From: Legionella sp.
GTDB lineage: Bacteria; Pseudomonadota; Gammaproteobacteria; Legionellales; Legionellaceae
Assembly (NCBI GenBank): GCA_013697625.1
Contig: JACCWN010000136.1
Location: 1-35,381, forward strand
Reading direction: 5' to 3'
DNA: 35,381 bases
Below the pieces are notes generated by a model. It saw only the letters and a program-made list of their open reading frames with translations, did no database searches and was not told the origin of the DNA. The translations under genes and the position numbers were made by a program. Position 1 is the stretch's first letter. Each line of letters starts with the position of its first letter. Shown piece after piece: positions 24,100 through 32,226 of the stretch.

Positions 24100-24759
24100 T
24101 TAAATCCGTGGCTGAATTAAAAGTAGACCGTCAGCGATTGGTAGTAAGCTTATATCCACCCTAGTGTCATTTTTGATTAATTCATTGAGTTTGCGTATTT
24201 CACGGGTTTGGGCACCTGTTTCTTCAGGATCCACGACTTTACCATCCCAGAAGATATTATCTATAGCGATGAGACCATTAGGTTGTACTAATTTTAAGGC
24301 TAATTCGTAATAATTTGAATAATTGGTTTTGTCGGCATCAATAAAAATTAAATCAAATTTTTGCACTTCACCCGCATTCATCATCGAGTAGAGCGTATCT
24401 AAGGCTGGACCCAGGCATAATTTGATTTTATGGGATTGCTTGGCTTCTTCCCAATATTTATGGGCTTTTGATGTCCATTGTTCACTGATATCACAGGTAA
24501 TAAGCCGACCTGTATCAGGTAGGGCCATGGCCATGGCTAGGGCACTGTATCCCGTAAAGGTACCCAGTTCTAAGATAAATTCAGCTTGCATGAGGCGAAT
24601 TAAAAACTGCAAAAATTGAGCTTGTTCAGGGGCTACTTGCATCGCTGCTAACTCCATAGTGGAGGTTTCTTCACGTAAGGCCTTTAATACAGGATGTTCT
24701 CGCAAGGATTTATCCAACATATAATCATATAGGGTCTGCGTCATAAGTGTGTGTTTCAT
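24100..24759 (-). CDS. class I SAM-dependent O-methyltransferase (family 3)
   Basis: Soluble O-methyltransferase of the catechol/caffeoyl-CoA type (219 residues). The SAM motif is LELGTFTGYSALAMA (about 64-78). The metal-binding residues of this metal-dependent family are in FIDADKTNYSNYYE and IDNIFWDGKV. Members methylate catechol-like or other vicinal diols; the substrate is unknown here. It follows the leucine-dehydrogenase family gene by 12 bases and precedes hppD by about 170, so an aromatic substrate from nearby catabolism is possible but speculative. GGTGG lies 6 bases before the ATG. Confidence 0.88.
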   Translation of the reverse strand: MKHTLMTQTLYDYMLDKSLREHPVLKALREETSTMELAAMQVAPEQAQFLQFLIRLMQAEFILELGTFTGYSALAMAMALPDTGRLITCDISEQWTSKAHKYWEEAKQSHKIKLCLGPALDTLYSMMNAGEVQKFDLIFIDADKTNYSNYYELALKLVQPNGLIAIDNIFWDGKVVDPEETGAQTREIRKLNELIKNDTRVDISLLPIADGLLLIQPRI

Positions 24760-24771
24760 ATTAAGCCACCA

Positions 24772-25845
24772 TCAAGATAATTTTTCATATGCCATCTTAT
24801 CTGCAATCTCATTGGGAGATACATTTTCTCTGGCAGATCGCGCAAAAATTTCTGTTAAGTGTGTATAGATGGTATTTATTTGATAAGCAATGGTTTCTTC
24901 TGGCGTATGTAAATATTTGGAAGCGGCAAATATCAATCCTCCAGCATTAATAACATAATCAGGAGCATACAAAATACCCAAATCGTGTATCATTTTACCA
25001 TGAACAGAATGCGCCAATTGATTATTGGCCGCCCCTGCTATAATGGACGTTTGTAATTGTGGTATGGTGGTGTCATTCAAAATAGCTCCTAAGGCACAAG
25101 GGGAATACACATCACAAGGTACTTTATGGATATCTTTTGGGTCAACAACACTGGCACCTAATTTTTTTACAGCCTGCTTAACAGCAGTAATGGACGTATC
25201 TGCAACCGTCAATCTTGCCCCTAATTCGCTAAGCTCTTGTGCCATGGGGTAACCTACATGGCCTAGCCCTTGTATGGCGATATGCAAGCCATCGAGGGAC
25301 TCTTTGTTTAATTTGAAAGCAACAGCAGCCTGAATTCCTCGCACCATCCCCTTTGCCGTGAAGGGTGAAGGATCCCCCTCCTGTTTAGAGCGACTTGCAA
25401 CAAAAGGCGTGTGTTCTGCTATGATGTCCATGTCACTGAGCAGAGTTCCACTGTCAAGCGCTGTAATGTATTTGCCATTTAAATCATTTACAAAGTGGCC
25501 AAAACTTTCCATATAGCCTCTGCGATCAAAGTTGGAATTGGGTTTTATAATCACAGCTTTTCCGCCACCTAAGGGTAAACCAATGGAAGCAGCTTTATAG
25601 CTCATGCCTCTAGCAAGACGCATCACATCATTGATGGCTGCAAAGGTACTAGGATATTCGATGAATCGACACCCCCCAAGCGCGGGACCTAGCTTTGTAC
25701 TATGTACTGCTATCATGGCTTTCATGCCAGTCTTTGAATCCACTTTAAAATGTATCTGGCCAAATCCATGGGACAAGGCATACTCAAGGAAATCATCCTC
25801 ATCAATCGTTTGATTCTTATGCAATGTATCTTCAAAGGACATCAT
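24772..25845 (-). CDS. leucine dehydrogenase family (Glu/Leu/Phe/Val) enzyme
   Basis: NAD-dependent oxidative deamination of a branched-chain or aromatic amino acid to its 2-oxo acid. It has 357 residues, matching leucine and phenylalanine dehydrogenases rather than the longer glutamate enzymes. GPALGGCRF binds the substrate side. Lys84 (MSYKAASIGL) and Lys96 (LGGGKAVI) are the substrate and catalytic lysines, and Asp131 (TALDSGT) is the acidic partner. The dinucleotide motif GLGHVG lies at 193-198. Leucine versus phenylalanine preference cannot be settled by eye. GGGAG lies 8 bases before the ATG. It heads a pair with the O-methyltransferase gene. Confidence 0.9.
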   Translation of the reverse strand: MMSFEDTLHKNQTIDEDDFLEYALSHGFGQIHFKVDSKTGMKAMIAVHSTKLGPALGGCRFIEYPSTFAAINDVMRLARGMSYKAASIGLPLGGGKAVIIKPNSNFDRRGYMESFGHFVNDLNGKYITALDSGTLLSDMDIIAEHTPFVASRSKQEGDPSPFTAKGMVRGIQAAVAFKLNKESLDGLHIAIQGLGHVGYPMAQELSELGARLTVADTSITAVKQAVKKLGASVVDPKDIHKVPCDVYSPCALGAILNDTTIPQLQTSIIAGAANNQLAHSVHGKMIHDLGILYAPDYVINAGGLIFAASKYLHTPEETIAYQINTIYTHLTEIFARSARENVSPNEIADKMAYEKLS

Positions 25846-25986
25846 TTATAAAGCTCCCAACACTAGGTTTTGAAAAGTTATAGTGCTTTTCTGAAATTAA
25901 ATCAATGAAAAAGTGGCATGTTTTGCAGTCTTATGTAAAATAGTTTTACCCAGAATCACCTTCGACAATGGAAAAAAGAGCTTACC

Positions 25987-26688
25987 ATGAAAAAATTTTT
26001 ATACCTGTTAGTCTTAACCAGTGTTACCCCCTTAGTTTTCGCTCAAAGCTCTGGACATAAATTCCTTCTTGATAAAGTATCTTTCCAGGTTTCTGCAAAG
26101 CAATGGGTAAGTACACAAACAGCCTTATTATCAGTAAGCATCAATGCTACTTTAAATGATGCAGATTTGGTTAAAGCCCGCAACGATGTGATAACAAGCC
26201 TTGATAAAATTGCTAAAGGTGAATGGCATCTAGTAGAATTTAATCGATCACAAGATACCTCAGGACTTGAAAAATTGTATGTCAATGCACAAGCCCGAGT
26301 TGATCAAGCAATGTTAACGGATGTCTATAAAAATGCAAAAGCTGTAAGTCTTCCTGGCGCACAATATCAAATCAGCGGCATTGAATTCAAGCCTTCCATG
26401 GAAGAAATACAGTCGGTTCGTGCAAATATAAGGCAAGTTTTGTATAAACAAATAAATGACGAATTGGCAAATCTAAACAAAGCTTATCCTCACCAAAATT
26501 ATAGCCTTAGTCAATTGGTATTCGCTGAAGGCGAGGCCATTCCACAAACACCACGAGCATATCAAGCCAAAGAGGTAAATGCCATGGCAGTAGGAGATTC
26601 GCTTCCTGGTGTATCCTTGTCTGTGAGTAATGAAATTCAAATGACAGCGCTGGTTGAGGCAGCTTCAAATCGTAAAGAGGTACATTAA
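25987..26688 (+). CDS. exported protein of unknown function, possibly SIMPL-like
   Basis: A 233-residue protein with a clear signal peptide (1-19, cleavage after VFA). The mature part alternates strands and amphipathic helices and resembles SIMPL/DUF541 folds in layout (KARNDVITSLDKIAKGEW, later EIQSVRANIRQVLYKQINDEL), but without a motif that would prove it. It is likely periplasmic. It starts the run that continues with ugpQ one base after its stop codon and then ugpB, so a link with phosphodiester uptake is possible. Divergent from the leucine-dehydrogenase family gene. Confidence 0.6.
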   Translation: MKKFLYLLVLTSVTPLVFAQSSGHKFLLDKVSFQVSAKQWVSTQTALLSVSINATLNDADLVKARNDVITSLDKIAKGEWHLVEFNRSQDTSGLEKLYVNAQARVDQAMLTDVYKNAKAVSLPGAQYQISGIEFKPSMEEIQSVRANIRQVLYKQINDELANLNKAYPHQNYSLSQLVFAEGEAIPQTPRAYQAKEVNAMAVGDSLPGVSLSVSNEIQMTALVEAASNRKEVH

Positions 26689-26689
26689 T

Positions 26690-27409
26690 TTGCAACTTCC
26701 CAAACTGATAGGTCACCGCGGTGCGGCTGCTTATGCACCTGAAAACACCTTGGCCTCCTTTGACAAAGCCCTATCTTTGGGCTGTCATTTTATTGAATTT
26801 GATGTGATGTGCAGTGCAGATGGTGAACCCTTTATTTTTCATGATGACAGTTTAAAAAGAACAACCAATGGCAAAGGCGATCTGGGCTTAGCCAAGGCTG
26901 AATATCTTCAAACCCTTGATGCGGGTGCTTGGTTTTCAAAACATTACAAAAATGAAAAAATTCCTCATTTTAAAGACGCCTTAACCTGGCTTGTGCAAAA
27001 TCAAGTTCATGCCAACATAGAAATAAAATCTTACCCCAATAGCATACAACAAACCACAACCGCGGTGCTCAGTCATATCCAGCGTTACTGGCCAACAGAG
27101 GCAGCCTTACCCTTGGTTTCTAGTTTTAATCTGGAGGCTTTGACTTTATGTCGCAATCTTGCACCGGAGATGCCATTGGGCTTGTTGATTCATGAATGGG
27201 ATGATGATTATTTACAAAAGGCCCACCAGTTGCAATGTTATTCCATCCACTTTAATCGAAAAATTCTAACAGCTGCTCGTGTAAAGGTTGCCAAAGACCA
27301 GGGCTATATGGTCTGTGCTTATACAGTAAACCGCAAGCGTCTAGCAAATAAATTGTATCACTGGGGGGTGGATGCCATCTTCAGCGATTACCCTGATTTA
27401 TTGATATGA
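26690..27409 (+). CDS. ugpQ: glycerophosphodiester phosphodiesterase
   Basis: Cytoplasmic enzyme releasing sn-glycerol 3-phosphate and an alcohol from glycerophosphodiesters. I chose a TTG start at 26690 (239 residues). It is preceded by AAAGAGG at 9 bases, sits one base after the previous stop codon, and gives MQLPKLIGHRG, the expected distance to the catalytic block. An ATG 12 codons upstream would overlap the previous gene by 35 bases. The active site has His9 (HRG), Glu36 and Asp38 (EFDV) and His51 (FHDD). No signal peptide is present, as in UgpQ rather than periplasmic GlpQ. It overlaps ugpB by 4 bases. Confidence 0.9.
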   Translation: MQLPKLIGHRGAAAYAPENTLASFDKALSLGCHFIEFDVMCSADGEPFIFHDDSLKRTTNGKGDLGLAKAEYLQTLDAGAWFSKHYKNEKIPHFKDALTWLVQNQVHANIEIKSYPNSIQQTTTAVLSHIQRYWPTEAALPLVSSFNLEALTLCRNLAPEMPLGLLIHEWDDDYLQKAHQLQCYSIHFNRKILTAARVKVAKDQGYMVCAYTVNRKRLANKLYHWGVDAIFSDYPDLLI

Positions 27410-28698
27410 TGCCTTCATTTTTTAAAGCCATGATATGTTTTATCTGCAGTATAGTTTTTGCGAGCAGTATATTCGCTAAGCCTATAGAACTTGCTTTTTG
27501 GCATTCTATGGCCGGTAGTTTAGGGGATGAAGTCAAATGGTTGACCAACTCATTTAACCAAAGTCAAACAAAATTCATTATAAAACCCGTTTACAAAGGC
27601 GATTATATTGAAACCTTAACAAGTTTTGCAGCTGCTTTTCGCGCCCATCACCCCCCTGCCCTCATACAAATATTTGAAGTGGGATCTGCAACCATGCTTT
27701 TTCCTAGTGGTGTCATAAAACCGGTTGATGACATAATAAACGAGCAAGGACTGACCTTGCCTAAAGAGGATTTCTTACAATCAGTTTTGAAATTATACAG
27801 CTTGGGTGATAAATTAATGGCTATGCCTTTAAATATCTCAGTGCCTATACTTTACTATGATAAGGATGCTCTAGCCAAAGTTGGATACAATAAAAATAAT
27901 TTCCCAAAAACGTGGGAAGATTTAGAAATTTTAGCAAAGTCTTTAAAAAAAGCTGGTTTTCAATGTACCTATACAACGGCCTACCCAGGGTGGATTTTAG
28001 TAGAATCCTATTTGGCAATACATGGATTGCCCCTATTACAATCATCACCGACTCGCGCAATTTTCAATTCCCAGGCACTGCAAAGGCATTTAACCCGTTT
28101 AAAAACTTGGCAAAGACAAGGGTATTTTAAATACGGTGGGAGAGTTGATGATGCAACCGCTTTATTCACCAGCGGCGTTTGCCCATTATTTAGTCAATCC
28201 TCAGGCGCTTATAACAGCTTATCCACACTGGTAAGCTTTCATTTAGGCCTTGCTGTTATGCCACTGGATACACAAACCAGCACAATGAGACATCCTAATG
28301 TAACCGGTGGTGCTGCTTTGTGGGCCATATCAGGTTTGACACCAATTCAATATGAAGGCATTGGGGAATTTTTGGTATTCTTAGCCAGACCTGAAATCCA
28401 ACAACATTGGCATGAGCATACAGGTTACTTACCCATAGGGTTACAAGGGATCTATCGCAGGATATATCAGTCTAGCAATCATCCAGCGATTAAACTTGCA
28501 AAAAATGATTTAGAACCACCTGGCTATTTCCCAGTAACCCACATCATTGGGCCACAAAATCAAATACGTAACGTCAATGATGAACTCTTAGAATCAATGT
28601 TTGCAGGAATAATACCAGTTGGGGTAGCCTTGCAAGAGGCAGTCACACGTTCAAACCATATTATATTCAGATTTTCTAAGAATAATCTCAGTGATTAG
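27406..28698 (+). CDS. ugpB: glycerol-3-phosphate/glycerophosphodiester-binding protein
   Basis: Periplasmic substrate-binding protein of an ABC importer (430 residues, family-typical). A signal peptide covers 1-24 (cleavage after IFA before KPIELAFWHSM). The start of the mature protein and blocks such as GDYIETL, HHPPALIQIFEVG and TGYLPIG match UgpB more closely than other sugar-binding proteins. Its coding start overlaps the end of ugpQ by 4 bases, so both are coupled. The membrane and ATPase parts (ugpA, ugpE, ugpC) do not follow; the next gene is on the other strand. They must lie elsewhere if the system works. Confidence 0.9.
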   Translation: MMPSFFKAMICFICSIVFASSIFAKPIELAFWHSMAGSLGDEVKWLTNSFNQSQTKFIIKPVYKGDYIETLTSFAAAFRAHHPPALIQIFEVGSATMLFPSGVIKPVDDIINEQGLTLPKEDFLQSVLKLYSLGDKLMAMPLNISVPILYYDKDALAKVGYNKNNFPKTWEDLEILAKSLKKAGFQCTYTTAYPGWILVESYLAIHGLPLLQSSPTRAIFNSQALQRHLTRLKTWQRQGYFKYGGRVDDATALFTSGVCPLFSQSSGAYNSLSTLVSFHLGLAVMPLDTQTSTMRHPNVTGGAALWAISGLTPIQYEGIGEFLVFLARPEIQQHWHEHTGYLPIGLQGIYRRIYQSSNHPAIKLAKNDLEPPGYFPVTHIIGPQNQIRNVNDELLESMFAGIIPVGVALQEAVTRSNHIIFRFSKNNLSD

Positions 28699-28744
28699 AG
28701 CCTTCAAGACAGAGTGTAGCTATCACCAGGGCCTGTATTGCCGG

Positions 28745-29224
28745 TTAAACTTTTACAAGATACCCACCTTTTTTTAGCAGATCGCGTCCGATGAGAAATT
28801 TATATTGCATGTTACTTCTATCTTTTAGATTTACATCAATACTATATTTTTTATTTTTTAGGACAATGAAGGTGCGAATGACAAATCGTTTTTCAGAGAT
28901 ACCTGATGTATTGGTAATTTCAGAAATGTATCTTAATTTTTCTTTCATTTTATGAGCATGCCCCAGATCATCAATGGCATAAAATTGAACAAATCGTTGA
29001 TCCCCTTCTTCAATAAGTTGGATGGATTTTGCATGCAAAGAACTTCTTCTAGCACCCGTGTCTACACGGGAATCGATTTGCATGTCAAATGCCGTGAAAG
29101 ATACACGTTCTATAGAGCCAAGGAAATGGTCATTTTCGACACAAAATAATGGCGGTTGTGTAGAAGCCACCCCACTTTGAGCGCTCATAACCATAACAAA
29201 TAGACAACACATTGCACGCTGCAT
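28745..29224 (-). CDS. secreted retropepsin-like protease family (PF05618 type)
   Basis: I chose the ATG at 29224 (159 residues) because GAGG lies 5 bases upstream and it opens a signal peptide (1-20, cleavage after GVA). A longer reading frame would run back into slt. The mature part has the retropepsin signature SRVDTGARRSSLHA with the candidate catalytic Asp55, and ends with FLIGRDLLKKGGYLV. This family was once labelled ATP-dependent zinc protease, and members are now viewed as aspartic-protease-like. An exported location suggests envelope protein processing. Substrate unknown. Confidence 0.78.
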   Translation of the reverse strand: MQRAMCCLFVMVMSAQSGVASTQPPLFCVENDHFLGSIERVSFTAFDMQIDSRVDTGARRSSLHAKSIQLIEEGDQRFVQFYAIDDLGHAHKMKEKLRYISEITNTSGISEKRFVIRTFIVLKNKKYSIDVNLKDRSNMQYKFLIGRDLLKKGGYLVKV

Positions 29225-29327
29225 GGTTACCTCTTTCAATTTAAACAAGATAACATCAAATAAAGTGTAGCATATGAAAAATAAAATGAGTTGAAGGTTG
29301 TTTTTGCCTGTAAGATTGGTGAAAAAC

Positions 29328-31112
29328 TTATAATATTTGCATGAAATTTTTAATGTCTGGTTTTTGATGTAACCGAAATTGATACACCACATAAAAGGCC
29401 AGCACATTCTTTAAATAATTCCTGGTTTCCTGCCAGGGTAAAGTCTCAATCCAAATGTCGATTTCTTTTGGTGGATGATTCTTCAACCAATATACAACCT
29501 GCCTTGGGCCAGCATTATAGGCAGCAGCCATCAAAACCGGATGATTTTTAAACTGCTTAGCTAATTGTTGCAAGTAGGCGGTGCCTATATTGATATTTTT
29601 TTGTGGAAGAAACAGTTGATTTGGGTTGGTATAGGGGATTTTACTTGTTTTAGAAACAACAGCTGCAGTCCTTGGCATCACCTGCATCAAACCGCGAGCA
29701 CCCACCGTAGAAACCACATCATCTCTAAAACCACTTTCTTGACGTATGATGGCATAAACGAACTCAGGAGGAAGGCCATATTGTTTTGAGAAATACCCAA
29801 TGGCATCATTATAAGCCAATGGAAACCGTAGATATAGTTGATTGTTCAAGGTCTCATTGCTCAGATACACTGATTTACCATACCATTTGAGCTTAGAATC
29901 AACCCAATAAACCAAGGCACTTGCCTCATCTTTAGGTAATTCACTGATAAAATCATTTAGCAAACGAGAGGCTTCAAGAATTTTTTTAGATTTATATAAA
30001 CTCTCAATTTCATCCATAATTGTTTGATAGGGTCTAATGATTACCAAATCAGCAGAAGGTTTCTCATCTTCAAAACTTGGAGCTTTGTTCAAGCGCAAAC
30101 TTGCAAGAAAACCGTAATAGTGCCTGTTTTTGGCCAGAGATTCGTATATCACCTGAGCTTCCTCTTTTTTACCCTGTGCCTGCAAAGAACGTGCTAACCA
30201 ATATTGCCAGCAAGGCATGTCTTTATTTTTAGAAGCATTGATCAATTGCCTAACATGGCTCCAATCTTCATGTTTTAAGGCAAATCGAATGGACCAATCT
30301 ATCAATATTTCATTGTAATATTGAGGCTTAACCTTATTAAGCCAAAGGAGGGTATCTTCATGATTGCGCATCGCTTTATACAAAGTAATGTGGGCAAGAA
30401 AAGCTTGTTGTTGTGACTCACTTAAGAGGGACTTGGCCTGTTTCCAAAAATGGATGGCCTTTTCCATATTTAAAGCAACCAAACGTTTCAAACCATATAA
30501 ATAAAAATCATCTGTAAGATCACTGGTTGATATAGGTGTTATATTTGCTGGATTGGTATAAATACTAGCTAGCTTTTGTAGGTCTTGCGCATGTGAATGT
30601 GTGTATTGCTTCAATAAATAATAGGCAAGAGATATATTACGCTGTGCCAAGGCTAGGATGAGGCGTTCTGTAATTAAGTTCTGATCGAATTTGCCTGTTT
30701 TTAACAAGAGATCGAATAAGTGTGTACAAGAAGGTGGGAGCGAATCACCGGTTAACCACAGTGGATATGAATCCTTTAAGGCCTGTTCTACAAGTCCAGT
30801 CTGAAACAATGCAATTTGTTTATAACAGACCAAGTTTAAATCAGATGTAGTCTGATAATAGGTTAAAAAAGAAGTCCAATCCTTATTTTTTGCCAACTCA
30901 TACAACCATTTTCCTCGTAACTTTTGAGATAAAGGGGTTCCTTGTTTGATGAATTCGATAAATTCTGGCAGTGAACTGCTGGGTAATGTCTGATACCAAG
31001 ATCTAAAAGTATTAAATCTTGACACATAATCCTTACCTGTAAGAGCAACATTTGTCTGGGACCAGGCCATGGTACAGAAGAAAAAAAGGCCTATTATATG
31101 CTTGAGCATCAA
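29328..31112 (-). CDS. slt: soluble lytic murein transglycosylase
   Basis: Periplasmic enzyme that cleaves glycan strands to 1,6-anhydromuropeptides. It has 594 residues: a signal peptide (1-18), a long alpha-superhelical U/L-domain region (about 20-430), and a C-terminal lysozyme-like domain. The catalytic Glu459 lies in IIRQESGF, followed by GARGLMQVMPRTA and AAYNAGP, all typical of Slt70. It overlaps rpe by 4 bases (ATGA), so it is translated after rpe from one transcript. The functional link between the two is unclear. Confidence 0.94.
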   Translation of the reverse strand: MMLKHIIGLFFFCTMAWSQTNVALTGKDYVSRFNTFRSWYQTLPSSSLPEFIEFIKQGTPLSQKLRGKWLYELAKNKDWTSFLTYYQTTSDLNLVCYKQIALFQTGLVEQALKDSYPLWLTGDSLPPSCTHLFDLLLKTGKFDQNLITERLILALAQRNISLAYYLLKQYTHSHAQDLQKLASIYTNPANITPISTSDLTDDFYLYGLKRLVALNMEKAIHFWKQAKSLLSESQQQAFLAHITLYKAMRNHEDTLLWLNKVKPQYYNEILIDWSIRFALKHEDWSHVRQLINASKNKDMPCWQYWLARSLQAQGKKEEAQVIYESLAKNRHYYGFLASLRLNKAPSFEDEKPSADLVIIRPYQTIMDEIESLYKSKKILEASRLLNDFISELPKDEASALVYWVDSKLKWYGKSVYLSNETLNNQLYLRFPLAYNDAIGYFSKQYGLPPEFVYAIIRQESGFRDDVVSTVGARGLMQVMPRTAAVVSKTSKIPYTNPNQLFLPQKNINIGTAYLQQLAKQFKNHPVLMAAAYNAGPRQVVYWLKNHPPKEIDIWIETLPWQETRNYLKNVLAFYVVYQFRLHQKPDIKNFMQIL

Positions 31113-31765
31113 GGTAGCTCGGATAATTGTTGTCGCATTGATTGTATTATTTGCACATAGTTGTGGCTTTTAAATATGGCAGAACCAGCAACAAATTGGG
31201 TGGCCCCAACCTGTGCCAGACTTGCGATATTATCCACAGTTACACCCCCATCAACACAAATAGGCAATTGAGGATACAAATTCCTAATGTCTGACAGTTT
31301 ATTTAAAATTTCTGGAATACAGGTTTGGCCACCAAAACCTGGATTTACTAACATCACTAACACAAAACCCAATCGATGGCTGGTCCATTTCAAAACATCC
31401 ACTGTACAAGATGGGTTTAAAACCAAGCCCGCCTCACATCCTAATTCATTGATTAATTGTAAGCTCCTATCCAAGTGTATGCTTGCATCAGGATGAATGC
31501 TGATGCGTTTTGCCCCAGCTTTGGCAAAGGCTGCAATCAATGGATCAACTGGTTTGGCCATCAGATGAACATCGATTTGCAACTGTGGAAAATGTTTTAT
31601 CAAGGCCTCACAATGCAGTGGGCCAAAGGTAAGATTGGGAACATAATGATTGTCCATCACATCCAAATGAATAAAATCAGCCCCTGCCTGCATCACGGCC
31701 TGAACCTCTTTTCCAAGACAGGTGATGTCAGCAGACAGTATGGAGGGTAAAATGTGAAAGGTCAT
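31109..31765 (-). CDS. rpe: ribulose-phosphate 3-epimerase
   Basis: Interconverts ribulose 5-phosphate and xylulose 5-phosphate in the pentose phosphate pathway. It is a TIM barrel of 218 residues from the ATG at 31765; a GTG three codons earlier is also possible and neither has a strong ribosome site. Metal and catalytic residues are His33 and Asp35 (FIHLDVMD), His67 (DVHLM) and Asp172 (VDGGV). NPGFGGQ is present, though the usual Ser two residues before it is Leu (MLVNPGFGGQ). First gene of an rpe-slt pair. Two mutually exclusive hairpins lie in its upstream region. Confidence 0.94.
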   Translation of the reverse strand: MTFHILPSILSADITCLGKEVQAVMQAGADFIHLDVMDNHYVPNLTFGPLHCEALIKHFPQLQIDVHLMAKPVDPLIAAFAKAGAKRISIHPDASIHLDRSLQLINELGCEAGLVLNPSCTVDVLKWTSHRLGFVLVMLVNPGFGGQTCIPEILNKLSDIRNLYPQLPICVDGGVTVDNIASLAQVGATQFVAGSAIFKSHNYVQIIQSMRQQLSELP

Positions 31766-31788
31766 AGTATGCACGTATTTTAGAAGAT

Positions 31789-31850
31789 TGCTCTATGATA
31801 AGCGGTCTTTGGGAAAGATTCTAGAGCAGACTTTAACCCTATAGAATCTT
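31789..31850 (-). promoter_or_regulatory. alternative hairpins upstream of rpe
   Basis: Arms 31815-31823 (AAGATTCTA) and 31842-31850 (TAGAATCTT) form a perfect 9-bp stem. Arms 31789-31795 (TGCTCTA) and 31822-31828 (TAGAGCA) form a perfect 7-bp stem. They share bases 31822-31823, so only one can fully form. In the minus-strand leader this resembles an attenuator or start-site switch for rpe-slt. No matching ligand motif is recognised. Confidence 0.3.
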
Positions 31851-31877
31851 ACAACCTGCCTGTTGCCCAATGATTTA

Positions 31878-31906
31878 TTGAGTAATTAGTCGATATATGG
31901 CATAAT
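31878..31906 (+). promoter_or_regulatory. sigma-70 promoter before the small gene and glnE
   Basis: TTGAGT (31878-31883) and CATAAT (31901-31906) are separated by 17 bases, the ideal spacing. Transcription would begin about 40 bases before the start at 31952. Confidence 0.55.
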
Positions 31907-31951
31907 GAGGACATTATAAATTGTGTTTCCATGGGTTGATTGGGAGAATGT

Positions 31952-32218
31952 ATGAGTCAAAAATGGCATACCAAAGACAGTGATTTGCAAGCTGCCCTAA
32001 TTATAATGGAAGACTATGCTACAAAACGTGACTCCAATGTTTTAGGGCTTTTTGAAATTGAAGTAAATCAAAATAAAAAAAGCATGAATTATTGTTTATC
32101 TGGTTGGGTTGTTCTAATAGCAAAACACTTTTCTGCCTTATATGGAGATGTTCAAGGTGACTTTGTAACCAGACAAATAATAAGCACCTGCATAATACGT
32201 GATCAAACATTACATTAG
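31952..32218 (+). CDS. small hypothetical protein upstream of glnE
   Basis: An unrecognised 88-residue protein without signal peptide or clear membrane helix. A hydrophobic patch (YCLSGWVVLIAKHFSALYG) lies at about 51-69. I chose the ATG at 31952 because GGGAG lies 5 bases upstream; an ATG four codons earlier is the alternative. A good promoter precedes it, and glnE starts 8 bases after its stop codon, so the two form an operon. A link to nitrogen control through GlnE is inferred only from this arrangement. Confidence 0.6.
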   Translation: MSQKWHTKDSDLQAALIIMEDYATKRDSNVLGLFEIEVNQNKKSMNYCLSGWVVLIAKHFSALYGDVQGDFVTRQIISTCIIRDQTLH

Positions 32219-32226
32219 AAAAATAT

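Noticed and set aside
25914..25926. Possible sigma-54 promoter (TGGCATG then TTGCA) before the exported protein gene
   Set aside because: The distance between GG and GC is 8 bases rather than the required 10.
29225..29407. Longer N-terminal extension of the retropepsin-like protein
   Set aside because: It would overlap slt, and the start at 29224 has both a ribosome site and a signal peptide.
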